A stretch of DNA of 52,381 nucleotides from an uncultured Eubacteriales bacterium (GCA_905205065.1 CAJLCI010000013.1:1-52381); one strand, 5' to 3'; numbered from the stretch's first letter, positions 1-8,919 are shown. Notes: generated from the letters alone by a model not told the origin. Program-made: numbers and translations.

Positions 1-49
1 ATACGAGATTGAGTGGTGACTGGAGTTCAGACGTGTGCTCTTCCGATCT
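1..49 (+). other. Illumina TruSeq adapter contamination
   Basis: Bases 16-49 match the TruSeq index-read adapter, starting GTGACTGGAGTTCAGACG and ending GCTCTTCCGATCT. They are preceded by ATACGAGAT (1-9, the end of the P7 primer) and a six-base index, TGAGTG (10-15). This is library sequence, not genome. Genomic sequence starts at base 50. Confidence 0.98.
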
Positions 50-214
50 GTATTTGGAGCAATAGGAGGAGCGTTAATTCTTCATGAGACCATGCCTTTG
101 CGTGGATACATAGGATGTGTATTAATTTTTGCCGGAATTATATTTGCACAGCTGAGAACGCGGTCTGAAAATATTTCGGATTCTTCAGTTAAGGACAAGT
201 CTCAAATTTTATAA
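50..214 (+). CDS. EamA/DMT-family transporter, C-terminal fragment
   Basis: Open from base 50, where the adapter ends, to a TAA at 212-214; 54 codons of a 3' end. The peptide reads VFGAIGGALILHETMPL, then RGYIGCVLIFAGIIFAQL, and ends in a charged tail. This pattern (glycine-rich helix, E near the helix end, then a final hydrophobic helix with IGCxLIFAGI) is typical of the last two membrane helices of drug/metabolite transporters of the EamA type, which move small metabolites across the inner membrane. Substrate cannot be inferred. The stop codon overlaps the leader of the first intergenic repeat element. Confidence 0.75.
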   Translation, partial: VFGAIGGALILHETMPLRGYIGCVLIFAGIIFAQLRTRSENISDSSVKDKSQIL

Positions 215-335
215 ATAAAAGCGTAATATATAAAATTGTAAGATTTTTGTTTCTATGAGCGGATGAATCTGCTCGTTTTTCCGAACCAGGTATAATTCAC
301 GCGAACGCTTTATGTAGGGGCTTTATCCCTGATTG
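209..335 (+). repeat. Composite intergenic repeat, copy A
   Basis: The leader TTATAAATAAAAGCG (209-223) overlaps the end of the EamA gene. The core follows from about 252: TCTATGAGCGG, a T-run in CTCGTTTTTCCG, then GCGAACGCTTTATG and AGGGGCTTTATCCCT (a short hairpin). It aligns block by block with copies B to J. The rest of the 188-base gap up to the next gene holds only the ribosome binding site of that gene. Confidence 0.7.
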
Positions 336-402
336 AAGGTAGAATTTCGCGGATTTAAGTAAATTAAGCGATAAAAATACTGTAAAGAGGATATATTTTA
401 TT

Positions 403-1881
403 ATGGTTCTTAAACAATGTACACCCGAAGAACAAAACGTAGACAGTGCTGCCATCGAACGAATGTTTGACTATTGGGATGAAATGAATACTCACGTACA
501 TTCATGTGCGATAATGCGCGGTGGAAAGTTAATTTCGCTTCGAACATGGGAGCCTTATAAGGCAGATAGCCTGCACATGCTGAATTCGATGAGTAAGACA
601 TTTACATCAATTGGTGTTATGTATGCGATACAGGAGGGACTTTTTGACGAAGAGGATTATGTAATATCTTTTTTCCCGGATGTATGTTCGGATGTAAAAA
701 TATGCGATAATATGAAAAGAGTAAAAATCAAGCATCTTTTGACTATGACTACAGGACACTATCCGGATAATGCAGATTTTATAATATCCGATCCCAATCC
801 GGTAAAGGCATTTCTTTCCTCAGAGATTTCGCTTGAACCCGGAACTAAATTTGTTTATAACACCGGAGCTACATACATGCTTTCTCTGATTATCGGCAAA
901 GTGACGGGAAAGTCTTTAGCTGATTATTTAACTCCAAGACTGTTTGAACCTTTAAATATTAAAAAATTATTTTGGGAAAGCGATTCGGACGGAAATTCAT
1001 ATGGAGGTTTTGGACTAAATATAGATATACTATCGGCTGTTAAGACCGGCCAGTTTTTGCTTGACCGGGGATGTGTTGACGGTAAATATCTCTTGTCTCC
1101 GGAGCTTATTGATAAGGCAACGTCAGCGATTGTACCTACTGTAAACATGGAGGGGCAGGCGTGGCTTGACGAACTCAGAAAGTGTAAGGAATGGCAGCCG
1201 TCAGATTGGGACTGCGGATATGGATGGCAGATATGGCGATGTGTTTATAACGGGGCTTATCGTGCCGACGGCGCTTTTGGGCAGTATTGTGTTGTCGTTC
1301 CGGAACACGATCTTGTTGTAGCGGTTTTTTCCGGCTCGGAATGCTCACAGTATTTGCTTAAAGGAATATGGGATTGTCTCATACCCGGAATTGAATGCTG
1401 TAATTCGGTTATCGGTGATTCTGCAATTTGCAAAAAAAGGAAGAGTGAATTTACATTCGGCTTGTCTGTTCCGGAGGACCAGGATACGGAGAGCTTATTC
1501 GGAGAAGCATATTCAGTTCCTGATAATACACTTGGAATTAAAGTAATTCGTCTTGTCTCGTATGGGTTAACCGTCTTTGAATTGAATAACGGCAGTTATG
1601 AAATTAAATCCGGATATAATGAATGGATTTATAATGACTTGGGATTTGACGTTCCTAAATGCAGCTTTCCTTTTGTTTTAAGACCGTACAGTCATTTAAA
1701 TGCCGCATATGCTTTTTATGGCAGCGAATATAAAATACGTTTGCTTTGCGACGGTTATGCATATTACCATGAAATGAAAATGATGAAAAACGGCGATGAT
1801 ATGCTGTTTGTGTGTCGGCAATATCCAGGAGGAGATTCTTTTGAGGTAAAATGTACTAAGATAAAGGGAAAAGATTGTTAA
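403..1881 (+). CDS. Serine hydrolase, beta-lactamase/penicillin-binding fold
   Basis: A 492-residue protein of the class C beta-lactamase / esterase / D-aminopeptidase superfamily (PF00144). The catalytic S-x-x-K is at S62-M-S-K65, the tyrosine motif is Y152-N153-T within FVYNTGATYML, and DGAFGQ near residue 290 stands where the KTG/HxG strand is expected. A C-terminal region of about 150 residues lies beyond the catalytic fold and I cannot assign it. No signal peptide is visible, so it is probably cytoplasmic and more likely an esterase or peptidase than a resistance beta-lactamase. The start is supported by AAGAGG about 14 bases upstream. It stands alone; a strong yajC promoter begins just after it. 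Confidence 0.85.
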   Translation: MVLKQCTPEEQNVDSAAIERMFDYWDEMNTHVHSCAIMRGGKLISLRTWEPYKADSLHMLNSMSKTFTSIGVMYAIQEGLFDEEDYVISFFPDVCSDVKICDNMKRVKIKHLLTMTTGHYPDNADFIISDPNPVKAFLSSEISLEPGTKFVYNTGATYMLSLIIGKVTGKSLADYLTPRLFEPLNIKKLFWESDSDGNSYGGFGLNIDILSAVKTGQFLLDRGCVDGKYLLSPELIDKATSAIVPTVNMEGQAWLDELRKCKEWQPSDWDCGYGWQIWRCVYNGAYRADGAFGQYCVVVPEHDLVVAVFSGSECSQYLLKGIWDCLIPGIECCNSVIGDSAICKKRKSEFTFGLSVPEDQDTESLFGEAYSVPDNTLGIKVIRLVSYGLTVFELNNGSYEIKSGYNEWIYNDLGFDVPKCSFPFVLRPYSHLNAAYAFYGSEYKIRLLCDGYAYYHEMKMMKNGDDMLFVCRQYPGGDSFEVKCTKIKGKDC

Positions 1882-1907
1882 CTTTCTTTTTAATGGGATT
1901 AATATCA

Positions 1908-1936
1908 TTGACAAACACTTTGTATTCGTGTATAAT
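1908..1936 (+). promoter_or_regulatory. Sigma-A promoter of yajC
   Basis: Perfect consensus: TTGACA (1908-1913), 17-base spacer, TATAAT (1931-1936). yajC starts at 1977 with GGAGG about 12 bases before its ATG. Confidence 0.9.
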
Positions 1937-1976
1937 GATAAACAGCTATAAAGAAATACCGGAGGTTATATAAATA

Positions 1977-2306
1977 ATGTTCAGTTTGCTTGAAGGAGAT
2001 GCGGCGGCCGAGGTCGTGTCTACCGGGGCCGGTTCATGGCTTTCAATAGGTATGCTTTTGGTGCTTCTTGTTGTTTTTTACTTTTTTATGGTTCGTCCTC
2101 AGAAGAAGCAGGAAAAGGAAACTAATGCTATGCGGAACGGTCTGCAGGTTGGTGACGAAATCACAACAATAGGCGGAATTATAGGAAAAATTGTCAGCAT
2201 TAAGGATGAAACACTTGTAATAGAGACGACAAGAAATTGCACAAAAATCCGTATTCTTCGCACCGCGGTAAGATCGGTTGATGTTCATGCCGAGGATGCG
2301 GAATAA
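1977..2306 (+). CDS. yajC: Preprotein translocase subunit YajC
   Basis: A 109-residue single-pass membrane protein, the usual YajC size. After a short N-terminus comes one hydrophobic helix (about residues 22-40: SIGMLLVLLVVFYFFMVRP) followed at once by the family hallmark RPQKKQEKE. The cytoplasmic domain carries LQVGDEITTIGGIIGKIVSI, the other YajC signature. YajC associates with SecDF-YidC at the translocon. It has its own consensus promoter and is followed by a terminator, so it is monocistronic here; secD/secF are not next to it as they are in many genomes. Confidence 0.95.
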   Translation: MFSLLEGDAAAEVVSTGAGSWLSIGMLLVLLVVFYFFMVRPQKKQEKETNAMRNGLQVGDEITTIGGIIGKIVSIKDETLVIETTRNCTKIRILRTAVRSVDVHAEDAE

Positions 2307-2346
2307 TTGACGTTTCTGTTAAATCTATATAGTATTGAAACAAATC

Positions 2347-2381
2347 GGCAGAGCTGCATATGCGCGGTACTGCCTTTTTTG
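2347..2381 (+). terminator. Intrinsic terminator after yajC
   Basis: GGCAG (2347-2351) pairs with CTGCC (2370-2374), with partial pairing inside the loop (GCATATGC), followed by TTTTTT (2375-2380). Confidence 0.65.
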
Positions 2382-2472
2382 TTATTATTTGTAAGGATGT
2401 TTTAGGTCTTTGAATATTAGAGTCCGGGATTGTTTAACTTGCATTGAGAAAAGTCTGTTTTGGGTAAAATAT

Positions 2473-4155
2473 ATGATTATGGATATTAAGAAAAAAAGAA
2501 TGCTTAAGCTTGCTTTATTTTCGGTATTAACTGCGATATTGTTTTGCTTTGGAATTCATGCGGAATGTGTTGAATACGGCGAACGTACTGTACCCGGAGG
2601 ATTGGTTGAAGACGTCTCCGATTTTGTTCAGGCACTTGGAGGGGAGTCGGCTGCGATAATATCGGAAAACGGAAATATACTGTTAGTATGTGACATAAAA
2701 GTCGAAAGCCCTTTAATATTGAACGGAGGAAGTTATCGCTTGACAGGCGGAGGCTGTGAAATTTCGTCTTTATTCAGCGGTGAATCCATTTTTAAACTTG
2801 AAAATGGTGCAGAGCTTATTTTAGGATCAGAAAATGATTCTTCCGCCGATTCTCTGTCACTGAAATGCGAAGAAACACAGCATGCATCGCTTATTTCTGT
2901 TGGAAACGAGTGCTCTGTTACATTGAACAGCGGAGTTGTATTAACCGGGGGAGCAGGAACGTACGGCGGCGCCTTGTACTCTGACGGAGGTGTTATCATT
3001 GTTTCGGGAGGCCAGATAAGTTCTTTTTCCGCTCAGTATGGAGGAGCCGTTTACTTAAAATCCGGCAGGCTGAAAATAAATGGTGGTATAATTTCAGATT
3101 GCAGTGCAGAAATTGGAGGCGCCATATATGTAGATTCAGGAGTATTAGAAATTAGCGGAGGAATAATAGGCGAATATACAGGAATAAATTCATCTGGCGG
3201 TGCTGTTACAATTGGTGCAAAAAATAAAGCAGAGCTGTATGGAGGCGGAATATTTATAAACAACGGAGAGTCCATTTTTTCGGGGGGATATATTTCAGGA
3301 AATACAGCAGAATGCGGTGGTGGTTTGTATGCAGAGGAAAATGTGTCTCTGAGCTTTTCAGGTGCAGCTTTTGTGAATAATGAGGCTAATCTCGGAGGTG
3401 CAATTTATAATAAGGGTAAAGTGAGTTCTGCGTATGTTAAGATAAATGATAATGCGGCGGAGCGCGGCGGTGGTATTTATAATGCAGGAAATCTTAGTTT
3501 TGCAAATGGAGATATAAGCGCTAATACTGCCTCATACGGAGGAGCAGTGTTAAATGAAGGCACTTTTGTATTGGAGTATGGCTCGATTACCGGTAACAGT
3601 GCAGAGTTTGGCGGAGGAGTGTTTAACGACGGAGAATTTTTCTTCCGCGGTGGAGTTATTGGGCATACCACGGCAGTTGCGGATACAATCGGTACAGCCG
3701 TATTTAACCGAGGATATATCTATATGGCCGCGACCGCTTTTGTATATGAAGACAGCGCTATTGCGCTTATTAGAACGTCCGACGGATTAAATAAGATAAT
3801 AGTCGGTGAGTTTAACGGTGCGGACATTGCTGCTTATATTGAAGTATATGACGAGGCATTCGATTCTGATGGAAATTATATATACAAACAGAAAACCAAC
3901 GCTGGAACTTTACTGATTGATGGCGATTCCGCTGAAAACATTGCGTCTGCTGCATCACATTTTAAAGTCAGGGACGGAAAATATACTGTTGGACTTAGCG
4001 AAAACGGTGAAATTTTATTTTATGTTAAGCCCCAGATGGTTATTGCGGCGGTAACCGGAACTGTATTTCTGTCGGTTATCATTATCATTTTTGTGGTACT
4101 AATCAAAAAAGTAAAAAAGGATAATAAAAAGATGGAGAATACAAAACATGGGTGA
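2473..4155 (+). CDS. Secreted/membrane-anchored beta-helix repeat protein (PMP-like repeats)
   Basis: From the ATG at 2473 the protein is 560 residues. It has a lysine-rich start (MDIKKKRML), a signal helix (LALFSVLTAILFCFGIHA), a long glycine-rich passenger, and a C-terminal membrane helix (VIAAVTGTVFLSVIIIIFVVL) followed by a basic stop-transfer tail. The passenger repeats GGAIY, GGGIYN, GGAVLN and GGGVFND about every 20-30 residues with NxA/SGNTA between them. This is typical of right-handed parallel beta-helices of the polymorphic-membrane-protein/adhesin type. The function is probably cell-surface display or glycan/host contact; no enzyme residues are recognisable. The frame is open upstream to a TTG at 2410, but that start would put 28 residues before the signal helix, so 2473 or 2479 is preferred. 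The gene overlaps the next one by 8 bases. Confidence 0.75.
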   Translation: MIMDIKKKRMLKLALFSVLTAILFCFGIHAECVEYGERTVPGGLVEDVSDFVQALGGESAAIISENGNILLVCDIKVESPLILNGGSYRLTGGGCEISSLFSGESIFKLENGAELILGSENDSSADSLSLKCEETQHASLISVGNECSVTLNSGVVLTGGAGTYGGALYSDGGVIIVSGGQISSFSAQYGGAVYLKSGRLKINGGIISDCSAEIGGAIYVDSGVLEISGGIIGEYTGINSSGGAVTIGAKNKAELYGGGIFINNGESIFSGGYISGNTAECGGGLYAEENVSLSFSGAAFVNNEANLGGAIYNKGKVSSAYVKINDNAAERGGGIYNAGNLSFANGDISANTASYGGAVLNEGTFVLEYGSITGNSAEFGGGVFNDGEFFFRGGVIGHTTAVADTIGTAVFNRGYIYMAATAFVYEDSAIALIRTSDGLNKIIVGEFNGADIAAYIEVYDEAFDSDGNYIYKQKTNAGTLLIDGDSAENIASAASHFKVRDGKYTVGLSENGEILFYVKPQMVIAAVTGTVFLSVIIIIFVVLIKKVKKDNKKMENTKHG

Positions 4156-4972
4156 AGTCAAAAATGCTTCGGGCAAAAGTCATACAGAAAATGAGTTTAA
4201 CTCTGATCTGCGTTATATTTCTGATTTTAATAAGATTCGCAGACTTCTAAGTTGTACGCGGCGGGCTGTAGATGAATATGATTTAATCTCTGACGGTGAC
4301 CGCATTGCGGTCGGTTTGTCGGGAGGAAAAGATTCAATCGCGCTTCTATGTGCTCTGATAAATCTTTCTGTTTTTTATCCTAAAAGATTTGAGCTGATTG
4401 GTGTTACTGTCGATATGGGGTTTGAAGATATAGGCCGCCCGGAAATGAACTATTCCGGGATCGCAGATTTTTGCTCGGCGCACAGAATTGAATATAAACT
4501 TGTGAAAACTTCTCTTGCAGAGGTAATATTTAAAATTAGAGAAGAAAGTAGTCCATGTTCACTTTGTGCCAAGATGCGAAGGGGAATTATTCATGACACG
4601 GCAAAAAAAGCCGGATGTAATAAGGTTGCTCTCGGACATCATTTTGATGATGCTGTGGAAACATTTATGCTTAATCTTCTGCATGAGGGAAGGCTTGGAT
4701 CATTTTCACCTAAAACATACCTTGACAGAAGAGATATAACCATAATCAGGCCGTTAATTTATGCACCTGAAAAAGATATAAGATATTTTGTGTCGCATAA
4801 CAATCTTCCACTGGTTGAGACAAGCTGTCCGGAGGACGGGCATACAGAGAGAGAAGAAGTCAAAAAGCTGATTAGTTCGCTTGAGAGAAAATATAACGGG
4901 GTTAGGCATCGTATTTTCGGAGCAATGCAGAAATCAGGAATTGACGGATATTCTCCGAATTGCGGCAAATAA
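4148..4972 (+). CDS. ttcA: TtcA-family PP-loop protein (tRNA 2-thiocytidine synthesis type)
   Basis: A 274-residue adenine-nucleotide alpha-hydrolase. The PP-loop SGGKDS is near residue 59 (VGLSGGKDSIALLCAL), C-S-L-C follows near residue 140, and LGHHFDDAVETFMLNLL is the conserved second motif. TtcA enzymes bind a [4Fe-4S] cluster through a CxxC and a third cysteine; the latter is probably in ETSCPEDG near residue 229. They adenylate C32 of tRNA for thiolation. Closely related Firmicutes proteins are often uncharacterised, so the exact tRNA target is inferred. The ATG lies inside the end of the beta-helix gene (8-base overlap), suggesting translational coupling between unrelated functions. 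Confidence 0.8.
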   Translation: MGEVKNASGKSHTENEFNSDLRYISDFNKIRRLLSCTRRAVDEYDLISDGDRIAVGLSGGKDSIALLCALINLSVFYPKRFELIGVTVDMGFEDIGRPEMNYSGIADFCSAHRIEYKLVKTSLAEVIFKIREESSPCSLCAKMRRGIIHDTAKKAGCNKVALGHHFDDAVETFMLNLLHEGRLGSFSPKTYLDRRDITIIRPLIYAPEKDIRYFVSHNNLPLVETSCPEDGHTEREEVKKLISSLERKYNGVRHRIFGAMQKSGIDGYSPNCGK

Positions 4973-4980
4973 GTATAATT

Positions 4981-5022
4981 AAAAGACGCCTAATGATCAT
5001 TCAAAGAGATTAGGCGTCTTTT
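4981..5022. terminator. Bidirectional terminator between convergent genes
   Basis: Perfect 14-bp stem, AAAAGACGCCTAAT (4981-4994) with ATTAGGCGTCTTTT (5009-5022), loop 14 bases. A and T tracts on both sides let it serve the TtcA-like gene (+) and the topoisomerase gene (-). Confidence 0.92.
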
Positions 5023-5051
5023 ATGATATATACCAATCAAATAATTAAGGT

Positions 5052-7253
5052 TTATTCCTTAATTACTGTTCCCGACGAGGGAAGTTTATTTTTTCTGTAC
5101 TTTTTGGAGTTTTCAACGCGTTCCGGATCAATTGTCGCTTCTGTTACAAAATCTCCTTTTTTGAGCGTCATGACCGAAGCTCCGCGGCTTTTTCGTGATG
5201 CTTTTTCTGTAATATTTTCAGAACTTGTGAGCAGAGCTTTTCCTGATTTGGATATCATAAGAATGTCAAGCGGAGCAGTTTCATAAAATACCGCAACAAG
5301 CGAAGCATGATCTGAATATGCACCGGTCAATTTTCTTCTGTTTGATTTTGTGTCATATGAATTTGCAGGAATACGTACACAGGTTCCGTTCTCAAAAACG
5401 AGGATAATTCTGTGGCATTCGTTATCCTTTTGCAGGCGGCACATCCCGATAGCATGTTCTTCTTCGTCAAAGCCGAGCTTAGCAGGGATATAATCTCCAA
5501 GCTCTCCGGATTTTAGGGTGTCAAAATCGCCGACATGAGCTTTGTAGACCTGAAAGGCATCGGAGAAAAAAATCAGTTCGTCTGAGTTTACGGCGTCTTC
5601 TTCGAGTATGACAGAATCACCGTCCTTAAGCTTCTGAGATTCGCTCGCTTTTAAAGAACGCAGGGAAATCTTTTTGAAGTATCCCTCCTTAGTAAACATA
5701 ATGTGATTTACGGTGTTATCATCAGGTCTTTCTTCCTCTATTGTTTCATCAAGTTCATCTTCATAAAGCAACTGTGTTTGACGTGGCTTGGCGTATTTTG
5801 ATTTTATATCTCTTAATTGCTTTGCTATATAGGACTTCAATTTTCGCTCGCTTGCAATAATATCTTCGGTAGATGCAATTTCGACCTTAAGCTCATCTGT
5901 TTCACGGAGCTTGTTAAGGATATATTCGCGGTTTAGATTGCGCAGTTTTATTTCTGCAATAAATTCGGCTTGCTCCTGATCTATATCAAAGCCGTCGCAA
6001 AGATTTGGAATGACGTCGCTTTCCTTTTTTGTTTCCCGGATTATTTTTATCGCTTTGTCTATGTCAAGAAGAATTTTTCCGAGACCTAAAAGCAAATGAA
6101 GCTTTTTTCTCATTTTATCAAGGTCAAATTGGAGCTGCCTTTTTACACAATCGGAACGGAAACGAATCCACTCTTTCAATATATCTCCGACGCCTAAAAG
6201 CTTCGGAGTTCCGTCGATCAGTACATTGAAATTGCAGTCGAAGCTGTCTTCCAGCGGGGTATATTTATACAGCTTATTCATAAGCTTATCAGGAGCGGTT
6301 CCGCGTCGGAGATCCAAAGTCAGCTTAAAGCCATTCACGTCAATTTCATCGCGGAAATCAGTAATCTCTTTGACTTTTCCTTCCTTAATAAGCTGAGTAA
6401 GCTTTTTCATAATGAGCTCTATTGTTGTAGAATATGGAATTTGCAATATTTCTATGCAGTTTTCCGATTTATCATACCGCCAGCGGGCACGGAGACGAAG
6501 GCTTCCGTGTCCTGTTCTGTAAATTTCCCGCATAGTTTCTCTGTTATAGATTAAATATCCTCCTCCCTGAAAATCAGGGGCAATCATTATATCAAGAAGT
6601 TGATCGACCGTTGTTTCCGGAGATAGAAGCATTTGGATTGTTGCATCGCACAGTTCTGAAAGATTAAAGGAACAGATAGAACTTGACATAGCGACTGCAA
6701 TTCCTTTATTTGGAGAGAGCAGTATATTTGGAAATGATGTTGGAAATAGAACAGGCTCTAACATAGTGCCGTCATAATTTTCGCACATATCGACCGCATT
6801 TCGGTCGATTCCTCCGAATATTTCAGCGCAGAATGGATCAAGCTTGCATTCTGTATAACGTGAGGCCGCATATACCATTTCTGAAGAATAATGTTTTCCA
6901 AAAGACCCCTTTGAGTCTATAAATGGGTGAAGAAGGGTTTCATTTCCACGAGTCAGACGGACGAGCGTTTCATAGATTGCACTGTCGCCGTGCGGATTCA
7001 GACGCATTGTTTGACCGACAATATTTGCGCTTTTTGTCCTTTGACCAGTGAGCAATCCCATTTTATACATGGTGTAAAGAAGTTTTCGGTGAGCCGGCTT
7101 AAATCCGTCGATTTCCGGTATTGCCCTGGATACAATAACGCTCATTGCATACGGCATGAAATTTTTTTCTACTGCCTCGGTTATCGGCTGGTTCTGAATC
7201 TCGGCTGCTGCAAAGTTTTTTTGCTCTGCAGATGACTTTTTATTTTTTGGCAT
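5052..7253 (-). CDS. parC: Type IIA topoisomerase subunit A (GyrA/ParC family, probably topo IV-like)
   Basis: A 733-residue DNA breakage-reunion subunit. From the chosen ATG the catalytic tyrosine is Y133 (AASRYTECKL). The quinolone-pocket region is NPHGDSAIYETLV, with Ser91 and Glu95 at the positions equivalent to E. coli GyrA 83 and 87. The coiled-coil gate and a C-terminal beta-pinwheel follow (TKEGYFKKISL, SKSGKALLTSS, SRGASVMTLKKGD). I see no GyrA-box (QRRGGKG), which favours a topo IV-like, non-wrapping enzyme. The frame is open to 7430, but the first 59 codons run through the intergenic repeat region. The ATG at 7253 has GAGAGGA upstream and begins a normal N-terminus (MPKNKKSS). The likely partner is the B subunit at 44769. 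Confidence 0.9.
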   Translation of the reverse strand: MPKNKKSSAEQKNFAAAEIQNQPITEAVEKNFMPYAMSVIVSRAIPEIDGFKPAHRKLLYTMYKMGLLTGQRTKSANIVGQTMRLNPHGDSAIYETLVRLTRGNETLLHPFIDSKGSFGKHYSSEMVYAASRYTECKLDPFCAEIFGGIDRNAVDMCENYDGTMLEPVLFPTSFPNILLSPNKGIAVAMSSSICSFNLSELCDATIQMLLSPETTVDQLLDIMIAPDFQGGGYLIYNRETMREIYRTGHGSLRLRARWRYDKSENCIEILQIPYSTTIELIMKKLTQLIKEGKVKEITDFRDEIDVNGFKLTLDLRRGTAPDKLMNKLYKYTPLEDSFDCNFNVLIDGTPKLLGVGDILKEWIRFRSDCVKRQLQFDLDKMRKKLHLLLGLGKILLDIDKAIKIIRETKKESDVIPNLCDGFDIDQEQAEFIAEIKLRNLNREYILNKLRETDELKVEIASTEDIIASERKLKSYIAKQLRDIKSKYAKPRQTQLLYEDELDETIEEERPDDNTVNHIMFTKEGYFKKISLRSLKASESQKLKDGDSVILEEDAVNSDELIFFSDAFQVYKAHVGDFDTLKSGELGDYIPAKLGFDEEEHAIGMCRLQKDNECHRIILVFENGTCVRIPANSYDTKSNRRKLTGAYSDHASLVAVFYETAPLDILMISKSGKALLTSSENITEKASRKSRGASVMTLKKGDFVTEATIDPERVENSKKYRKNKLPSSGTVIKE

Positions 7254-7433
7254 CTTTACTAAGCTTGTCCTCTCAATATGGTTATGATTTATTGTATATT
7301 TTTCCCTCCGGTGTTGTAAAATTCGGAGGGGAAATTTTTCATGCAAAAACGATCCTTCAAACAGCGGTTTTCGGCGTCTTGCGGCGTCTTTCTGTGCAAA
7401 CGATTTATGACGAGTATGACGAGATTGCATTTT

Positions 7434-7549
7434 TTATAATGAAAAGCGAAATACCCTGTCTCTATAGGCTGCGGTGTTCACTCACTTTTTCCGGCGGCGT
7501 TACAATTCGCCGCCGGAAAATCTTATTATGGGGCTTTGTCCCCTTATGA
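7434..7549 (+). repeat. Composite intergenic repeat, copy B (best-formed core)
   Basis: Leader TATAATGAAAAGCGAAATAC from 7435, then TCTCTATAGG, CTCACTTTTTCCGG, and a perfect 9-bp hairpin CCGGCGGCG (7491-7499) / CGCCGCCGG (7508-7516). TCTTATTATG and a second hairpin, GGGG-CTTTGT-CCCC, follow. A degenerate relative of the hairpin lies at 7301-7331 (CCCTCCG / CGGAGGG with a similar GTTGTAAAATT loop), so two elements may be nested here. Together they fill most of the 309-base gap 7254-7562. Confidence 0.8.
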
Positions 7550-7562
7550 AACAGTATGGATT

Positions 7563-7949
7563 TCAGAGAAATCTCGGAGAACGTTCTTTAGAGCTTACTG
7601 CTGCCGCGAGTAATGCCTTTTTCACTTCTGGATCCTGCTCTGTCGTTTCAACATAATACAGTCTGTCTACTTCGCGCTTGGTACCGATTCTTTTAAGCGA
7701 TTCACAAGCCGCGAGCTTTATATCATTGTCATCATCGGTAATGAGCTTCATACAGGTATTCACAGCGAGCTCATCACGTGAAATATCTGCAAGTGCCTTT
7801 ATGGCGAGAAGACGAATCTCCTTTTCTACGGATTCATCGGTGTAAGCTTCGATCTTGGAAGATTTTCTGTCCTCAGTCCATTTTGCTAATTTTTCTTCAA
7901 TCGTTTTGGCTCCGCTGAATATACCTTTAATACTGTCAAGTAATCCCAT
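7563..7949 (-). CDS. Small HEAT-repeat protein
   Basis: A 128-residue protein starting MGLLDSIKGIFSG. The start is at 7949, with AAAGGAAA a few bases upstream; the open frame continues to 8078 but those codons look like leader. Residues 40-128 form alternating helices with HEAT-like periodicity: IRLLAIKALADIS, then IKLAACESLKRIGT, then PEVKKALLAAA. Such repeats act as protein-protein scaffolds. There are no catalytic motifs, so the partner is unknown. No operon link is evident: the neighbours are the repeat element on one side and the rhodopsin-transducer-like gene upstream. Confidence 0.65.
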   Translation of the reverse strand: MGLLDSIKGIFSGAKTIEEKLAKWTEDRKSSKIEAYTDESVEKEIRLLAIKALADISRDELAVNTCMKLITDDDNDIKLAACESLKRIGTKREVDRLYYVETTEQDPEVKKALLAAAVSSKERSPRFL

Positions 7950-8132
7950 TTTTCGTTTCCTTTCAATAAAGTTATAGTGTATATACATGCTCCGTTTCAG
8001 AATAAACTGTTCTGTGTTGACGGGGCTAAGTATCATCAGATTTTGGAATAAACAGATAATTCCCTCCGTTATCATCATAAAAATTACCCTGATTTTATTG
8101 TCAGCGCAGCTGTTGTCAGCTATTATATGTTT

Positions 8133-8537
8133 TTATGATTCGTGACCGTCATCATCAACAGGATATGCAATTGTAGTCATAAGCGCCATGTTTGTACTTG
8201 ATGTATCAAGACGGCTGTATTGTACTACAATTGGTGTATCGCTTTCAACAATCAGTGCATACGGCGTATCTTTTGGAATCGTATATCCGTCCTTTGATTT
8301 TATTTTATCCATGCGGATATGATTTGTTCGCATAGACGGACATACCGCGCAAAATCCTTGCAGAGCTTCTTTTTGCTCGAACAATAGCGTCATTTTAATA
8401 TGTGCATCGCATCCGCTTGTGTTTATAACGCAGATAGCTTCGTGACTTGGCTGTTCGTCTTTTCCTGATACAGAATTTAAAAACGTATCCGGAATAAGCC
8501 ATGTCTTTTTTCCATAGGCCTTCAATGAATGATCCAT
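8133..8537 (-). CDS. Sensory rhodopsin transducer (ASRT) family protein
   Basis: A 134-residue protein covering the whole of the PF07100 family. Recognisable stretches are KKTWLIPDTFL near the N-terminus, SHEAICVINTSGCDAHIKMTL in the middle, the TNHIRMDKI strand, and VVQYSRLDT followed by ALMTTIAYPV at the end. In Anabaena the homologue is a soluble tetrameric beta-sandwich that binds sensory rhodopsin. Most family members occur in organisms with no rhodopsin, sometimes near sugar-metabolism genes, so a rhodopsin role is unlikely here. The next upstream gene is a sugar isomerase/epimerase-like TIM barrel, fitting that pattern. Confidence 0.85.
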   Translation of the reverse strand: MDHSLKAYGKKTWLIPDTFLNSVSGKDEQPSHEAICVINTSGCDAHIKMTLLFEQKEALQGFCAVCPSMRTNHIRMDKIKSKDGYTIPKDTPYALIVESDTPIVVQYSRLDTSSTNMALMTTIAYPVDDDGHES

Positions 8538-8890
8538 CCTTTTGTTAAATAATATTTATTCGGCATATTCAGTTTTTTATAACTTAAAATATAATCCTGA
8601 TATTAATGTGATGACGCTTATTGCGTATTACGAATAAAATATCTACTTCTTAAACAAGGTGCCAATAATAATCGCTCGTCGTAATATCCGTTAAATAGTA
8701 TGAAATGACAGATACGTTATCAAACAAACCGTAAATAAATTGCGTAATATCGAAATCATCTGCGGTTAAAAACAAGAGCTTATATAGCAATGCAAAAATC
8801 TCAAAAATTAATAATATCAGAATATTAACTATATTATAGCACTTTTCTGCGATTTTGCATAGTCTTTTTTTGCAATTTTTTGTAACATAT
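8538..8890. other. AT-rich gap without a recognisable gene
   Basis: About 350 bases with no convincing ORF, RNA or long hairpin on either strand. It lies between the ASRT-family gene and the terminator at 8891, so it should contain the promoter of the ASRT gene on the minus strand; I could not single out a strong -35/-10 pair. Confidence 0.5.
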
Positions 8891-8919
8891 AAAAACCGGT
8901 ACCTGAGGCGCCGGTTTTT
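8891..8919 (-). terminator. Terminator of the sugar isomerase/epimerase gene
   Basis: AAAAACCGG (8891-8899) pairs with CCGGTTTTT (8911-8919), with TACC/GGCG partly extending the stem. It lies about 35 bases past the stop at 8953 and ends in a T-run when read on the minus strand. Confidence 0.8.

Noticed and set aside
403..1881. Antibiotic-resistance beta-lactamase
   Set aside because: The SxxK and Tyr motifs exist but there is no signal peptide, a long extra C-terminal domain is present, and the closest recognisable pattern is esterase/peptidase-like.
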